A stretch of DNA of 64,000 nt from Fredinandcohnia onubensis (GTDB lineage Bacteria > Bacillota > Bacilli > Bacillales > Bacillaceae_L), in the NCBI RefSeq assembly GCF_002734285.1, contig NZ_NSEA01000021.1, forward strand, positions 62,001 to 126,000, read 5' to 3'. Below, in pieces: positions 8,457-17,288 of this stretch. The position numbers and the translations under genes are program-made. The notes below the pieces were generated by a model. It had not been told where the DNA came from and did not search any database. It saw only the letters and a list, made by a program, of their open reading frames with translations. The stretch's first letter is position 1. Each line of letters opens with the position of its first letter.

Positions 8457-8627
8457 TTAATGATTATTTGGGTTTTTTAGTTTAGATTTACTTCCACGAT
8501 TGGAGTTATATTCAGTACCTTTATTATTATCACCGCTAGCCATATCTTGGCCAAACTCTGTTTCTAATTTCCCGCCGTTTCTCGGTGAATTTTGATTTTG
8601 ACTGCCTTTATTAACACGCTTTGTCAT
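8457..8627 (-). CDS. small Asn/Gln/Gly-rich protein, possibly gamma-type SASP-like
   Basis: The 56-residue, highly hydrophilic protein is rich in Asn, Gly, Ser and Lys and contains LETEFGQDMASG. This recalls the TEFGSE/TEFASE repeats of gamma-type small acid-soluble spore proteins, but it has only one such unit and a basic C-terminus. GGAGGTGG lies 5-8 bases before two adjacent ATG codons; I use the second (8627). The longer frame from 8642 starts inside the ribosome site. The similarity is short, so the function is only suggested. Confidence 0.5.
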   Translation of the reverse strand: MTKRVNKGSQNQNSPRNGGKLETEFGQDMASGDNNKGTEYNSNRGSKSKLKNPNNH

Positions 8628-8724
8628 CATTTCCACCTCCATTTCAAATGCATTATTATCATGCCAAGCTTTGTATTTTTCATGTAATTATCGATAATAT
8701 TTCTTAAAATTAAGTCTCTATACA

Positions 8725-8757
8725 AAAACGCTCAGATTTCTGAGCGTTTTGCTTTTC
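8725..8757 (-). terminator. terminator of the AraC-family gene
   Basis: AAAACGCTCAG (8725-8735) pairs perfectly with CTGAGCGTTTT (8740-8750). It lies just beyond the stop of the minus-strand regulator at 8778. Confidence 0.7.
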
Positions 8758-8777
8758 ACTAAACAAGTGGATTACGA

Positions 8778-9686
8778 CTACTTCCTAAACTCCTTTTGTA
8801 AGTTTTTTGGGGATACATTATATTCCTTTTTAAAAAGTCGATAAAAGCTAGAGTAGTCTTGAAAACCGCATTTGGTGGCAATTTCTTCGATTGAGAGCTG
8901 ATTTTGTTTGATCAAGGCAACGGCCGTAGCAAGTCGTTTCAATAATACATAACGATAAAAGGGTACTTTCATGTTTTCTTTAAAATAATGAGAAAAATAA
9001 TACTTGTTTAAATGAAAATGACTTGAGACGTTGTCTAAATTCATTTCTGAATCTGTCAAATGTTCTTCAATGTATTTGATAATGGCATGTAGACGTTGAT
9101 CTGCCTCACTGTTTAGACTACTCATGGGCTCACTACTAGCAGGGTTTAAGATAATATCCATCGCGCGAAATAATAAATAATGGGATGCAAATGAATAAGG
9201 GGCAATATTCCCTTTTATACGATTACTGATTTCTTGGAATAGCGAGAGGATTTCCTTCAAATTTTTAGAGTGGAGATGGACAACATAAGAACCCTGCGTT
9301 TTATGATGGATGATGCTATCACTCATGAAGGGAGAAATCGATAAGAAATCAGCCAATAACGATTTGCTGATGGTCGATACGATTCTTTCATAATTGTCAA
9401 AATCACTTACTTCTGCTTTATGTACAGCATACGGGGGAATGATGACAACATCCCCTTTGGTAAGTGAGTAAATTTGCCCCTCACAAAAAAATTCACATTC
9501 ACCCCCTAAAAATACGAGAATTTCCATTGCGTCATGACTATGCAAGCGGAATAAAGGCTCGATATCAGAATAATTTTCTAAAGATTTGTCAGGCTTTCTG
9601 CCCCAATCATGGGATTTATATTTATTACTCCAATAATAAACCTCAAAATTCTCATTTAAAACTGGCATAAATGTCGATTCTTTCAT
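8778..9686 (-). CDS. AraC-family transcriptional regulator with cupin sensor
   Basis: The 302-residue protein has an N-terminal cupin (about 45-110; RLHSHDAMEILVFLGGECEF, GDVVIIPPYAVHKAEV) and a C-terminal AraC double helix-turn-helix (about 200-300; LDNVSSHFHLNKYYFSHYF and IEEIATKCGFQDYSSFYRLFKK). It is divergently transcribed from the EIIC-EIIA transporter/GH3 pair and so is likely their glycoside-responsive regulator. A pair of direct repeats at 9804-9862 in the shared intergenic region is a candidate binding site. The ligand is inferred only from context. Confidence 0.85.
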   Translation of the reverse strand: MKESTFMPVLNENFEVYYWSNKYKSHDWGRKPDKSLENYSDIEPLFRLHSHDAMEILVFLGGECEFFCEGQIYSLTKGDVVIIPPYAVHKAEVSDFDNYERIVSTISKSLLADFLSISPFMSDSIIHHKTQGSYVVHLHSKNLKEILSLFQEISNRIKGNIAPYSFASHYLLFRAMDIILNPASSEPMSSLNSEADQRLHAIIKYIEEHLTDSEMNLDNVSSHFHLNKYYFSHYFKENMKVPFYRYVLLKRLATAVALIKQNQLSIEEIATKCGFQDYSSFYRLFKKEYNVSPKNLQKEFRK

Positions 9687-9803
9687 AATATGCTCCTTTT
9701 ACAATAGCAAGATATACAATATTATCAGCAAAAATAACAATTTATTTCATGTAATTCCTTGTTATTATATCACTATAATCTAAGAAAAAAGAAGTCTTAG
9801 AGG

Positions 9804-9862
9804 AAATGAAAGCCTTATCTAGGCAGAATTTTTTTGTAAATGAAAGCCCTGTCTTTGGGAGA
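9804..9862 (+). promoter_or_regulatory. direct repeat pair, candidate AraC-type operator
   Basis: AAATGAAAGCC occurs at 9804-9814 and again at 9838-9848, 34 bp apart. Each is followed by a similar TT/CT-A/G-TCT-x-GG stretch forming a small dyad (GCCT/AGGC, CCC/GGG). The spacing is close to three helical turns. The pair lies between the divergent regulator and the transporter gene. Confidence 0.45.
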
Positions 9863-9973
9863 TTTTAATAGAGGTATTATAAATCATGTTTAGTTAGTCT
9901 GAACTTATGTCTTTTTATTCCTCTATGATGAATTTGAAATAGTATTCAGCAAAGAAATCACAACTAGGAGGAC

Positions 9974-11578
9974 ATGACCTTGAAAAACAATGATACTACT
10001 GTAGAGAAAAAGGAAACAGTCGTAAATAAACTATTAGGCGCAATTAGTGGAAGTTTTGCACCCATTTTAGGAGTTCTTGCCGGATCTGGCTTAATCTCAG
10101 CTTTATTGTCCATCTTAAAGTCATTAGGTTGGGTTTCCGCTGAAAGCGGTACCTACGCGATTCTTTCTGCTGCTGGACATGCTGTTTTTTACTTTTTTCC
10201 TATCTTTCTCGGTTTTACCATGGCAAACAAACTTGGAGCCAATGGATTTGTAGGAGCAGCAATTGGGGCAGCATTATTAGAACCAAATTATGTGAGTTTA
10301 GTCACTTCACAGGCTCAGGATGTTTCATTCTTAGGAATTCCGGTTTTATTGGCAAGTTATTCATCGACCGTGTTTCCGATTTTAATCGCAGCATCGATTT
10401 ATGCGTTTTTAGATAAGTTTTTGAAAAAAGTGATTTATAAAGAATTACAGATGTTTATCAATCCGATGATTTCTTTACTGATTATCGTACCATTGACAAT
10501 CCTTATCTTTGGTCCATTTGGGACGTATGTGGGTCAAGGCTTAGCATTCATTATTCAGTTTTTAAGTAGTCAAAGTGGATTAGTTACTGGAGCTGTTTTA
10601 GGAGCGGCATGGTCTTTCCTTACGATATTAGGTCTTCATTGGGCAGTTATTCCAATCGCCATTGCTAATCTTGGTGCAACGGGACTTGATCCAATTATCG
10701 CGATGGCAGCCGCGGCACCATTTGCCCAAATCGGTATGGGGCTTGGCGTTTTCTTTAAAACGAAAGATAAAAAATTGAAAACACTTGCTGGGTCAGGGCT
10801 TCTACCAAGTGCCTTAGCAGGAACAACCGAAATTATCACATATGGTATTCTCGTCCGTTATAAACGAACTATGTTATACGTTGGGATCGCTGGAGCTGTT
10901 GGTGGAGCAATCAACGGAGCACTAGGAGTATCAGCAACCGCATTTGCACTCCCGAGTTTCTTGTCGATTCCTGTATTTTCACCAATCGGAATTTTCGCAA
11001 TAGGTGTTTTCGCTTCCTTATTAATCGCAATGATGCTAACGATGGTATTTGGATATGAAGGCAAGCATGACCTAGCAGTTGTTGAAAAGACAAATAAAGT
11101 ATTTGGGTTAAAAAATGTAAAAAAAGAAATCATTGCAAGTCCATTAACGGGTAAAATCGTTCCATTAAATCAATTAGCAGATCCACTTTTTTCAACAGAA
11201 GTTGTAGGAAAAGGGATTGCCATAGAACCAACAAAAGGGGCCATTATTTCTCCAGTGGATGGAGTCGTAACCACATTATTCGCAAGTAAACACGCGATTG
11301 GAATTACATCGAATGGTGGGGCTGAGATTTTAATCTATATTGGTGAAAATACGGTTCAGTTGAAAGGCAAATATTTCACTTCCCATGTAAAACAGTGGGA
11401 TGAAGTGAAAAAAGGCGACATCCTTATTGAATTTGACATCGAAAAAATTAAAGCAGCTGGATATGATCTGAAAACACCAATCGTGATTACCAATACAGAA
11501 GAGTATGTAGAAGTGAAACCAACGAAATCGGGTAAGGTTGAGGCAAATGATGATGAAGTTATGAGACTTGATGCATAG
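9974..11578 (+). CDS. EIIC-EIIA beta-glucoside-type PTS permease lacking IIB and the IIA phospho-His
   Basis: This 534-residue membrane protein is of the glucose/beta-glucoside PTS superfamily. An EIIC domain (about 15-370; FAPILGVLAGSGLISAL, AGTTEIITYGILVRYKR) is joined to a crr-type EIIA domain (about 385-530; SPLTGKIVPL, SPVDGVVTTLFASKHAIGI). BglF/BglP-like proteins normally start with a roughly 90-residue IIB domain carrying a phospho-Cys; here translation begins at the linker before EIIC. The EIIA phosphorylation site, normally EILIHIG, reads EILIYIG with Tyr455 (codon 11336-11338) in place of His; the supporting His440 remains. It may therefore move sugar without phosphorylation. The downstream GH3 gene is 48 bp away. 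Confidence 0.85.
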   Translation: MTLKNNDTTVEKKETVVNKLLGAISGSFAPILGVLAGSGLISALLSILKSLGWVSAESGTYAILSAAGHAVFYFFPIFLGFTMANKLGANGFVGAAIGAALLEPNYVSLVTSQAQDVSFLGIPVLLASYSSTVFPILIAASIYAFLDKFLKKVIYKELQMFINPMISLLIIVPLTILIFGPFGTYVGQGLAFIIQFLSSQSGLVTGAVLGAAWSFLTILGLHWAVIPIAIANLGATGLDPIIAMAAAAPFAQIGMGLGVFFKTKDKKLKTLAGSGLLPSALAGTTEIITYGILVRYKRTMLYVGIAGAVGGAINGALGVSATAFALPSFLSIPVFSPIGIFAIGVFASLLIAMMLTMVFGYEGKHDLAVVEKTNKVFGLKNVKKEIIASPLTGKIVPLNQLADPLFSTEVVGKGIAIEPTKGAIISPVDGVVTTLFASKHAIGITSNGGAEILIYIGENTVQLKGKYFTSHVKQWDEVKKGDILIEFDIEKIKAAGYDLKTPIVITNTEEYVEVKPTKSGKVEANDDEVMRLDA

Positions 11579-11626
11579 CAAAAACCGATGGTTGAAACTT
11601 AATGAACCCTATGAGGAGGAAGTTAC

Positions 11627-13741
11627 ATGCAAAAGCAACCAGAATTACAAGTAAGAACGAAGAAACTGATTGAACATGAAGGTTTGAAATTTAAAGATTT
11701 AAATAATAATGGCAAGCTGGACCCTTATGAAGATTGGCGTTTAAGTCCGAAAGAACGTGCAGAAAATCTTGTTTCCTTGATGAATGTCGATGAAAAAATC
11801 GGTATGATGCTGATCAATTCCAGGAAAATGGGACTTGCACAGGAAGATAAAAGCAAGACAAGCCATGACGGTGTTCTAGATGAAAGTATTATCGAAAGAG
11901 GAGAAACGATTTTCGCTACAAGCAAGGTATACGGAACGACTCATACGATTGCAAACCGACATCTACGACACTTCATTTTAAGAGATAACTTTACTCCAGC
12001 TGAAATGGCGGAATGGGTTAATGCGATGAATGAAGTAGCGGAAGGAACACGCTTAGGGATTCCTGTACTTGTTGCGTCGAACTCGAGAAATGAGAATGGT
12101 GAAGCCGTATTCGGTATGAACGATGCAATCGGAATATTCTCTACTTGGCCAGGAACATTAGGGTTGGCGGCAGCCGCAAAGGGCGATATCCAAAATGGTG
12201 GCGATGCTTCTTTAATTAGTGAATTTGCGAGTATTGCCCGAAAAGAGTGGAATGCCACTGGCTTAAGAAAAGGCTATATGTATATGGCAGATGTGGTGAC
12301 AGATCCAAGATGGCAGCGTACGTATGGAACGTTTGGAGAAGATCCAGAGTTTATCGCCGATGTAATCGGTCGTATCCTTGACGAGTTCCAAGGAGAAACA
12401 TTAGGAAAAGATAGTATTGCGATGACAACGAAGCATTTCCCTGGTGGGGGAGCGAGAGAAAATGGCTTTGACCCTCACTATGAGGAAGGAAAATGGAATC
12501 TATACCCAACTCCGGGCAGCTTAGAAAAATACCATCTACCACCATTTAGAGCAGCTGCAGAACATGGAACATCATCTATCATGCCGTACTACTCAATTCC
12601 AAGTATCAAGAAGAGTGTGGTTCAGGAGTTTGAAGGGGAAGAAATCCCATTCGAAGAGGTTGGATTTACGTTTAATCGTTATTTCATCGACCATATCCTT
12701 CGTGGAAAGCTTGGATTTAAGGGCTATGTGAACAGTGATAGCGGCATTATTAATAACATGAGCTGGGGAATGGAAAAGAGCAGTGAAGGTGAACGCTTTG
12801 CAAAAGCGATCAATGCGGGTACCGATTTGATTGCGGATACGAATGATATTGAAAATCTGAAATTAGCGATTAGTAAAGGCTGGATCAGTGAAAAACGAAT
12901 CAATGAGTCAAATGTACGTCTGTTAACAGAAATGTTCGCTTTAGGTCTATTTGATGACCGCACATACAATGACCCAGCAAATGCAACTGAGGTTGTTAGC
13001 ACAAAGGCACATTGGGATGCTGCATACGAAGCACATAAAAAGTCAGTGACAGTATTGAAAAATACAAATGAAACCTTGCCACTTACAGCGGACAAGCTGG
13101 ATGGCAAAAAAGTGTACATTGAAGTTTTCCATAAGGAACAAGAAAGAGCGACTTCTTTTACGGAAAAAGCAAGAAATGAAGCGAAAGAACTCGGCCTCTT
13201 TACGTTAACAGACAACCATGAGGAAGCTGATACAGCGATTCTGTTCCTACAACCAAAATCGGGTTCATACTTTAATGCAACACCAGGCTTACTTGAGCTT
13301 GATATTTGTGAGGATAAAGTAAACTCAGCGATCGATGGTACATTGTATCAAGAGACTACTTTAAGTGGCTTAGACCATCTAAAAGAAGTAGTGGACAGTG
13401 TGCATGGCCGCGGTGGTAAAGTTGTGATGAGTGTCAATATTATCCTTCCTTGGATTTTAGGGAATGTTGAACCAATGGCAGACGCATTAGTTGCAGGATA
13501 CGATACATTCTACAATGCACAACTTGAAGTGATTGCAGGGAACCACAAGCCATCAGGTGTCTTACCATTAACCTTACCGGCTAGTGAAGAAGTCATTGCT
13601 GTTTACCAAAATGGCGATTGTGTATCTCCTAATGACGTACCAGGGTATGACAAAGACAAATACATGCCAGCCGGAATGACTTATGCGTATAAAGACAGTG
13701 ACGGCAATGTTTATAAACTGGGGCACGGATTGAGATATTAA
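11627..13741 (+). CDS. glycoside hydrolase family 3 (beta-glucosidase-like)
   Basis: The 704-residue GH3 enzyme has no signal peptide and so is probably cytoplasmic. The N-terminal TIM-barrel contains GTRLGIPVLVASNSRN, KHFPGGGARENG and GFKGYVNSDSGI, where Asp371 (codon 12737-12739) fits the nucleophile position of GH3. The alpha/beta sandwich domain follows (about 450-650). Near the N-terminus an EF-hand-like loop, DLNNNGKLDPYE (24-35), could bind calcium. It forms an operon with the EIIC-EIIA gene. GH3 enzymes hydrolyse unphosphorylated beta-glycosides, which fits a transporter that does not phosphorylate. GAGGAGGA precedes the ATG. Confidence 0.9.
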   Translation: MQKQPELQVRTKKLIEHEGLKFKDLNNNGKLDPYEDWRLSPKERAENLVSLMNVDEKIGMMLINSRKMGLAQEDKSKTSHDGVLDESIIERGETIFATSKVYGTTHTIANRHLRHFILRDNFTPAEMAEWVNAMNEVAEGTRLGIPVLVASNSRNENGEAVFGMNDAIGIFSTWPGTLGLAAAAKGDIQNGGDASLISEFASIARKEWNATGLRKGYMYMADVVTDPRWQRTYGTFGEDPEFIADVIGRILDEFQGETLGKDSIAMTTKHFPGGGARENGFDPHYEEGKWNLYPTPGSLEKYHLPPFRAAAEHGTSSIMPYYSIPSIKKSVVQEFEGEEIPFEEVGFTFNRYFIDHILRGKLGFKGYVNSDSGIINNMSWGMEKSSEGERFAKAINAGTDLIADTNDIENLKLAISKGWISEKRINESNVRLLTEMFALGLFDDRTYNDPANATEVVSTKAHWDAAYEAHKKSVTVLKNTNETLPLTADKLDGKKVYIEVFHKEQERATSFTEKARNEAKELGLFTLTDNHEEADTAILFLQPKSGSYFNATPGLLELDICEDKVNSAIDGTLYQETTLSGLDHLKEVVDSVHGRGGKVVMSVNIILPWILGNVEPMADALVAGYDTFYNAQLEVIAGNHKPSGVLPLTLPASEEVIAVYQNGDCVSPNDVPGYDKDKYMPAGMTYAYKDSDGNVYKLGHGLRY

Positions 13742-13922
13742 AAACTGTTAAAAAGCAAATTTGAAATTCAGGGTCTGTCCTTAATACGTAAAAATACATT
13801 TTGGACAGGCTCAATACTTGATAAAAATTAATAAGAGTAAAAAAAGTTCGTCATCAAATTATAGATGTGACTTGGAAAGAAAAGTTGATTTTTAATATAT
13901 TATGAAAATGGAGTGGTACATA

Positions 13923-14666
13923 ATGGCTAAATTAGATGGTAAAGTTGCAATCATTACAGGTGCAGCACAAGGTATGGGTGCTATGCATGCTCGTAAATTC
14001 GTGGAAGAAGGAGCAAAAGTAGCAATTACTGACCTTAACTTGGAGGGTGCTCAAAAACTTGCCGATGAATTAGGGGAAAACGCAATTGCTCTTAAACTAG
14101 ATGTGGCAAGTGAAGAGAATTGGATTGAAGTTGTCGCAAAAACAGAAGAATCATTTGGTCCAATCAACGTGTTAGTAAACAACGCAGGTATTGGTATCTT
14201 CAAAACATTAGAAGAACTAACTGTAAAAGACTTTGAATTAACATTTAAAGTAGACGAGCTTGGTGTATTTTTAGGAATGCAAAAAGTTTTACCTTCAATG
14301 AAAAAAGCAGGCGTAGGTTCCATTGTTAATATTTCATCTGTCGATGGTTTAGTTAGTGCACCAACGGCTATTGCATATAGTGCTTCTAAACATGCTGTAA
14401 CAGGTATGACAAAAGGTGCAGCTGCTGAGCTTGGCCAATATAACATCCGTGTAAATTCTGTACATCCAGGAATTATCAAAACACCTATGGCGGATCAACC
14501 AGATGTAGAAGAATATCTAAAGCAACTAGAACAAGATATTCCATTAAGACGAAGAGCAGAAGTAGTGGAAGTATCTAATTTAGTTGTATACCTTGCATCG
14601 GATGATTCCAGCTACTCAACAGGAGCTCAATTTGTAGTAGATGGTGGAATGATTTCTGACTTATAA
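13923..14666 (+). CDS. classical SDR oxidoreductase (3-oxoacyl/hydroxysteroid dehydrogenase type)
   Basis: A 247-residue classical SDR: TGAAQGMG (12-19), NNAG (86-89), and catalytic Ser139, Tyr152 and Lys156 (YSASK). The C-terminal AQFVVDGGM fits the 20-beta-hydroxysteroid/FabG-like subgroup. The ATG at 13923 is chosen with GGAG ten bases upstream; the longer frame from 13902 adds seven residues upstream of that site. The substrate is unknown. The gene is separated from GH3 by a GTCTGTCC/GGACAGGC hairpin (13773-13810), so it is probably independent. Confidence 0.88.
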   Translation: MAKLDGKVAIITGAAQGMGAMHARKFVEEGAKVAITDLNLEGAQKLADELGENAIALKLDVASEENWIEVVAKTEESFGPINVLVNNAGIGIFKTLEELTVKDFELTFKVDELGVFLGMQKVLPSMKKAGVGSIVNISSVDGLVSAPTAIAYSASKHAVTGMTKGAAAELGQYNIRVNSVHPGIIKTPMADQPDVEEYLKQLEQDIPLRRRAEVVEVSNLVVYLASDDSSYSTGAQFVVDGGMISDL

Positions 14667-14682
14667 TTTGATTAGATTAGAG

Positions 14683-14720
14683 AAAAATCACAGGTGAGTG
14701 AGACCTGTGATTTTTTTTTG
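14683..14720 (+). terminator. strong terminator after SDR
   Basis: AAAATCACAGGT pairs with ACCTGTGATTTT around GAGTGAG, followed by nine T. Confidence 0.85.
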
Positions 14721-14758
14721 TGATTAGGAAATGGATGTGAGATTGCTTAATAAAACGC

Positions 14759-15112
14759 CTGGAGTATCATCAACCTCCTAAAAACAGGAAATCGACGTTA
14801 CTCCAAAGCAGCTGGAGTATCATCAACCTCCTAAAAACAGGAAAGTGACGTTGTTCCAAAGCACCTGGAGTATCATCAACCTCCTAGAAACAGGAAAGTG
14901 ATGTTATTCCAACGCATCTGGAGTACCACCAACCTCCTAAAAAGAGGAAGTGATGTTATTCCAAAGCATCTGGAGTATCATCAACCTACTAAAAACAGGA
15001 AAGTGACGTTATTCCAAAGCGTCTGGAGTATCACGAACCTCCTAATAACAGGAAAGTGACGTTATTCCAAAGCGTCTGGAGTATCACGAACCTCCTAATA
15101 ACAGGAAAGTAG
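14759..15112. repeat. 53-bp tandem repeat, seven copies
   Basis: Units begin with CTGGAGTA at 14759, 14812, 14865, 14918, 14970, 15023 and 15076, so the period is 53 with one 52. Each unit contains CAACCTCCTA, then AACAGGAAAGTGACGTTATTCC. Units can fold: TGGAGTA pairs with TACTCCA (exact in copy 1), and TCCT pairs with AGGA inside. Copies 6 and 7 are nearly identical, suggesting recent duplication. No ORF spans the array and there are no spacers. Confidence 0.95.
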
Positions 15113-15194
15113 TAAGCTTTCGAGCCACCTGGACCACCATCACTTTCATTAGTTAGCACAGTTTCATTGAATAACAGTTTCATAAATCAGTATG

Positions 15195-15232
15195 AACTCG
15201 TTACTTCAATGCAGGAAGTAACGAGTTTTTAT
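15195..15232 (+). terminator. perfect-stem terminator
   Basis: AACTCGTTACTTC pairs with GAAGTAACGAGTT (13 bp), followed by TTTATT. It lies between the tandem repeat and the GyrI-like gene. Confidence 0.8.
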
Positions 15233-15287
15233 TGAATAAGTAAAATTAGAACAAATTGGAAATTAATTTGGGATAGGAGGGGCTAAG

Positions 15288-15734
15288 ATGTCGTTTATGG
15301 TGGTTAAGAAAGAGTTTAAGCTTGTTGGATTAAAAGGTAGAGGGGAGTTTGCTAACTATGGTAATGAAGTACCCTTACTTGCAAAAAAACTATTGAGTCG
15401 ATCAAACGAAATTCAAAATCGAACGGAGACAGAAATCGCATTATTTGAGCCTAAAAAGGATGAAGATCATAAGATAGGCCATTATTATGTAGGGTTAGTT
15501 GTGAGTGAGAAATCAAATGCCGTACCAACAAGAATGGATTATATAGAGACAACTAATCATTACATAACTACACGAGCGAATATCTCAAAATTGGGAGAAC
15601 TTCATTTGAATTTATTAAATTGGGCAGCAGAACAAGGTTATCAAAGAGACCTCAATTCCTATATTATCGAGACATATCACCCTATGGGGGAAGGTGAAGA
15701 AGAAGTACAGATTTATTTACCAATTCATGTGTAA
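15288..15734 (+). CDS. GyrI-like / AraC effector-binding domain protein
   Basis: The 148-residue stand-alone SOUL/GyrI-type domain opens VVKKEFKLVGLKGRGEF and ends ETYHPMGEGEEEVQIYLPI, the characteristic final strand with an acidic residue of these ligand-binding domains. Such proteins bind or hydrolyse hydrophobic xenobiotics or act as small-molecule sensors. No DNA-binding domain is attached. AGGAGGGG precedes the ATG. The neighbouring genes (GNAT, TIM barrel) are on the same strand but separated by about 90 bp, so shared transcription is uncertain. Confidence 0.7.
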   Translation: MSFMVVKKEFKLVGLKGRGEFANYGNEVPLLAKKLLSRSNEIQNRTETEIALFEPKKDEDHKIGHYYVGLVVSEKSNAVPTRMDYIETTNHYITTRANISKLGELHLNLLNWAAEQGYQRDLNSYIIETYHPMGEGEEEVQIYLPIHV

Positions 15735-15820
15735 AAAGTACAATTCAAAAATCTACTAAAAAGACGGGCAAGTTTGTTGGTTTTATAAGGAATAAAAAAG
15801 TAATTTAAACGGAGGTAACA

Positions 15821-16336
15821 ATGAGATTGGATAACGTTGAAGGTTTTACAATAAAAATTGCTACAAATGACGAAAGTAGTGAAATTATTAAAATGTTAAA
15901 GCAGATAGCTCAATGGATGAAAGAGAACGAAATAAACCAATGGAGGTATTTATTAGATGGTGGTGAAGATGAAGAGATTAAACAAGGTATTCATGATCAA
16001 GAAACATACATTGTATTGAAAAATAAGGAATTAGTGGCTACCTTCACACTATTATCTAAACAAAGCGAATGGGATAGGCATATCTGGGGAAGTGATAATT
16101 CTACAGAATCTCTTTATCTACATAGAATTGCAATTATACCTAATTATATGAAGAAAGGTGTAGGGAAAAGTATATTGACTTGGATACAAGACAGTGTAAA
16201 CGATAAAAAATATCTTAAGTTAGACTGTGTTGCGGATAATAGTAAACTAAATAACTTTTATAAGAACAATGACTTTGAACTAGTTGGTATAACCGATGGA
16301 CATAGTAAGTATCAAAAGATTCTAAAACAAAATTAA
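15821..16336 (+). CDS. GNAT-family N-acetyltransferase
   Basis: The 171-residue acetyltransferase has LYLHRIAIIPNYMKKGVGKSIL (about 106-127). This is GNAT motif A, with the K-x-G-V-G-K acetyl-CoA loop followed by the strand KYLKLDCVADN and NNFYKNNDFELVG (motif B). The N-terminal WMKENEINQWRYLLDGG fits a Bacillus subgroup annotated as spermine/spermidine-like acetyltransferases. The substrate is not determinable. GGAGG at 15811 supports the start. Confidence 0.85.
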   Translation: MRLDNVEGFTIKIATNDESSEIIKMLKQIAQWMKENEINQWRYLLDGGEDEEIKQGIHDQETYIVLKNKELVATFTLLSKQSEWDRHIWGSDNSTESLYLHRIAIIPNYMKKGVGKSILTWIQDSVNDKKYLKLDCVADNSKLNNFYKNNDFELVGITDGHSKYQKILKQN

Positions 16337-16371
16337 ATATGCATTAACTACGGAGGAGAGAACAGTAAAAA

Positions 16372-17199
16372 ATGAATAACTGTATAGGATTTTCTGGAAG
16401 TGTAATAATGACAGAAACCGAAAAATTCCCTATGTTATTTACGAATGAGAACGTAAGGCATATTGAGATTGGTGAGTTTCCGAGCGAAGAGTCTTTTCAT
16501 CATTTCTTGGAACTTTTACATAAGAATAATGTTACATTTGGTCTACACTCCCCTTTGTATAGAAATCAAAGTAAATATGATTTGCTGGAAAAAGTTCATT
16601 ATGAACCGGAACAGGCTTGGAAACAGTTTGAATCTGACGTTAAATATATGTCCCAATTAGAGGCTGAATATATTTTAGTTCACTTCCCTTATTTTAAAGA
16701 AGAAACAGACAAAGATACGACTGAAATGATCGAAAATGGATTAAAAAGATTACATATTCTTCAGGAAAGATATTCGATACCTATTGTTTGTGAACCGAAA
16801 CTAGGTTTTAATAGATCAGCGTTTGGAATAAAAGCCCTTGATCATTTTCCGATTGAGGTTTGGGACAAATATGGAATCAAACTTTGCATAGATATAGGGG
16901 ATTACTTACTAGCGACTGGTGATAAGGTGTTAGATTATATAGAGAAGTGGAGAAAGCATATAAAGGTCGTTCATTTACATAATGTAGAGTTTCATAATAA
17001 TAAATACATATGGGTACCTGTTCACCCATCACATGAAACTGACAATACACATTTTAAGGTAGAGGATTTAATTTATAAGCTGTCGAAAAGTTCGGGTGTG
17101 TATTTTATATTTGAACATACACCACATACAAATCCTACAGAAGCATTTGTCAACGAGGGAATTATTTGGGTAAATGATATACTTAAAAAATCAATTTAA
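16372..17199 (+). CDS. TIM-barrel protein of the AP-endonuclease-2/sugar isomerase fold
   Basis: The 275-residue protein has the features of xylose-isomerase-like TIM barrels: FGLHSPLYRN (early His), YILVHFPYF, IPIVCEPKLGFN, IKLCIDIGDYLLATGD and IKVVHLHNVEFHNNKYIWVPVHPSH. These are spaced metal-ligand candidates (His, Glu, Asp, His, Glu in FIFEHTPH). This fold includes sugar epimerases/isomerases and endonuclease IV; absence of DNA-binding loops favours a sugar or small-molecule enzyme. GGAGGAG lies 15 bases upstream. It starts 36 bp after the GNAT gene and could be co-transcribed. Confidence 0.7.
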   Translation: MNNCIGFSGSVIMTETEKFPMLFTNENVRHIEIGEFPSEESFHHFLELLHKNNVTFGLHSPLYRNQSKYDLLEKVHYEPEQAWKQFESDVKYMSQLEAEYILVHFPYFKEETDKDTTEMIENGLKRLHILQERYSIPIVCEPKLGFNRSAFGIKALDHFPIEVWDKYGIKLCIDIGDYLLATGDKVLDYIEKWRKHIKVVHLHNVEFHNNKYIWVPVHPSHETDNTHFKVEDLIYKLSKSSGVYFIFEHTPHTNPTEAFVNEGIIWVNDILKKSI

Positions 17200-17288
17200 A
17201 AAGTAAATAAGGGGGCATAAGCCAATAGGTTAATTGAAGAGGTAACTTTTGATGGACCATTTCCGTCTACATAAAAAAGGGAGAGGTC

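Noticed and set aside
10636-13215. Long antisense ORFs opposite the permease and GH3 genes
   Set aside because: They lie within strong coding genes and lack ribosome sites and family motifs.
14759-15112. CRISPR array
   Set aside because: The 53-bp units are contiguous with no unique spacers and there are no cas genes nearby.
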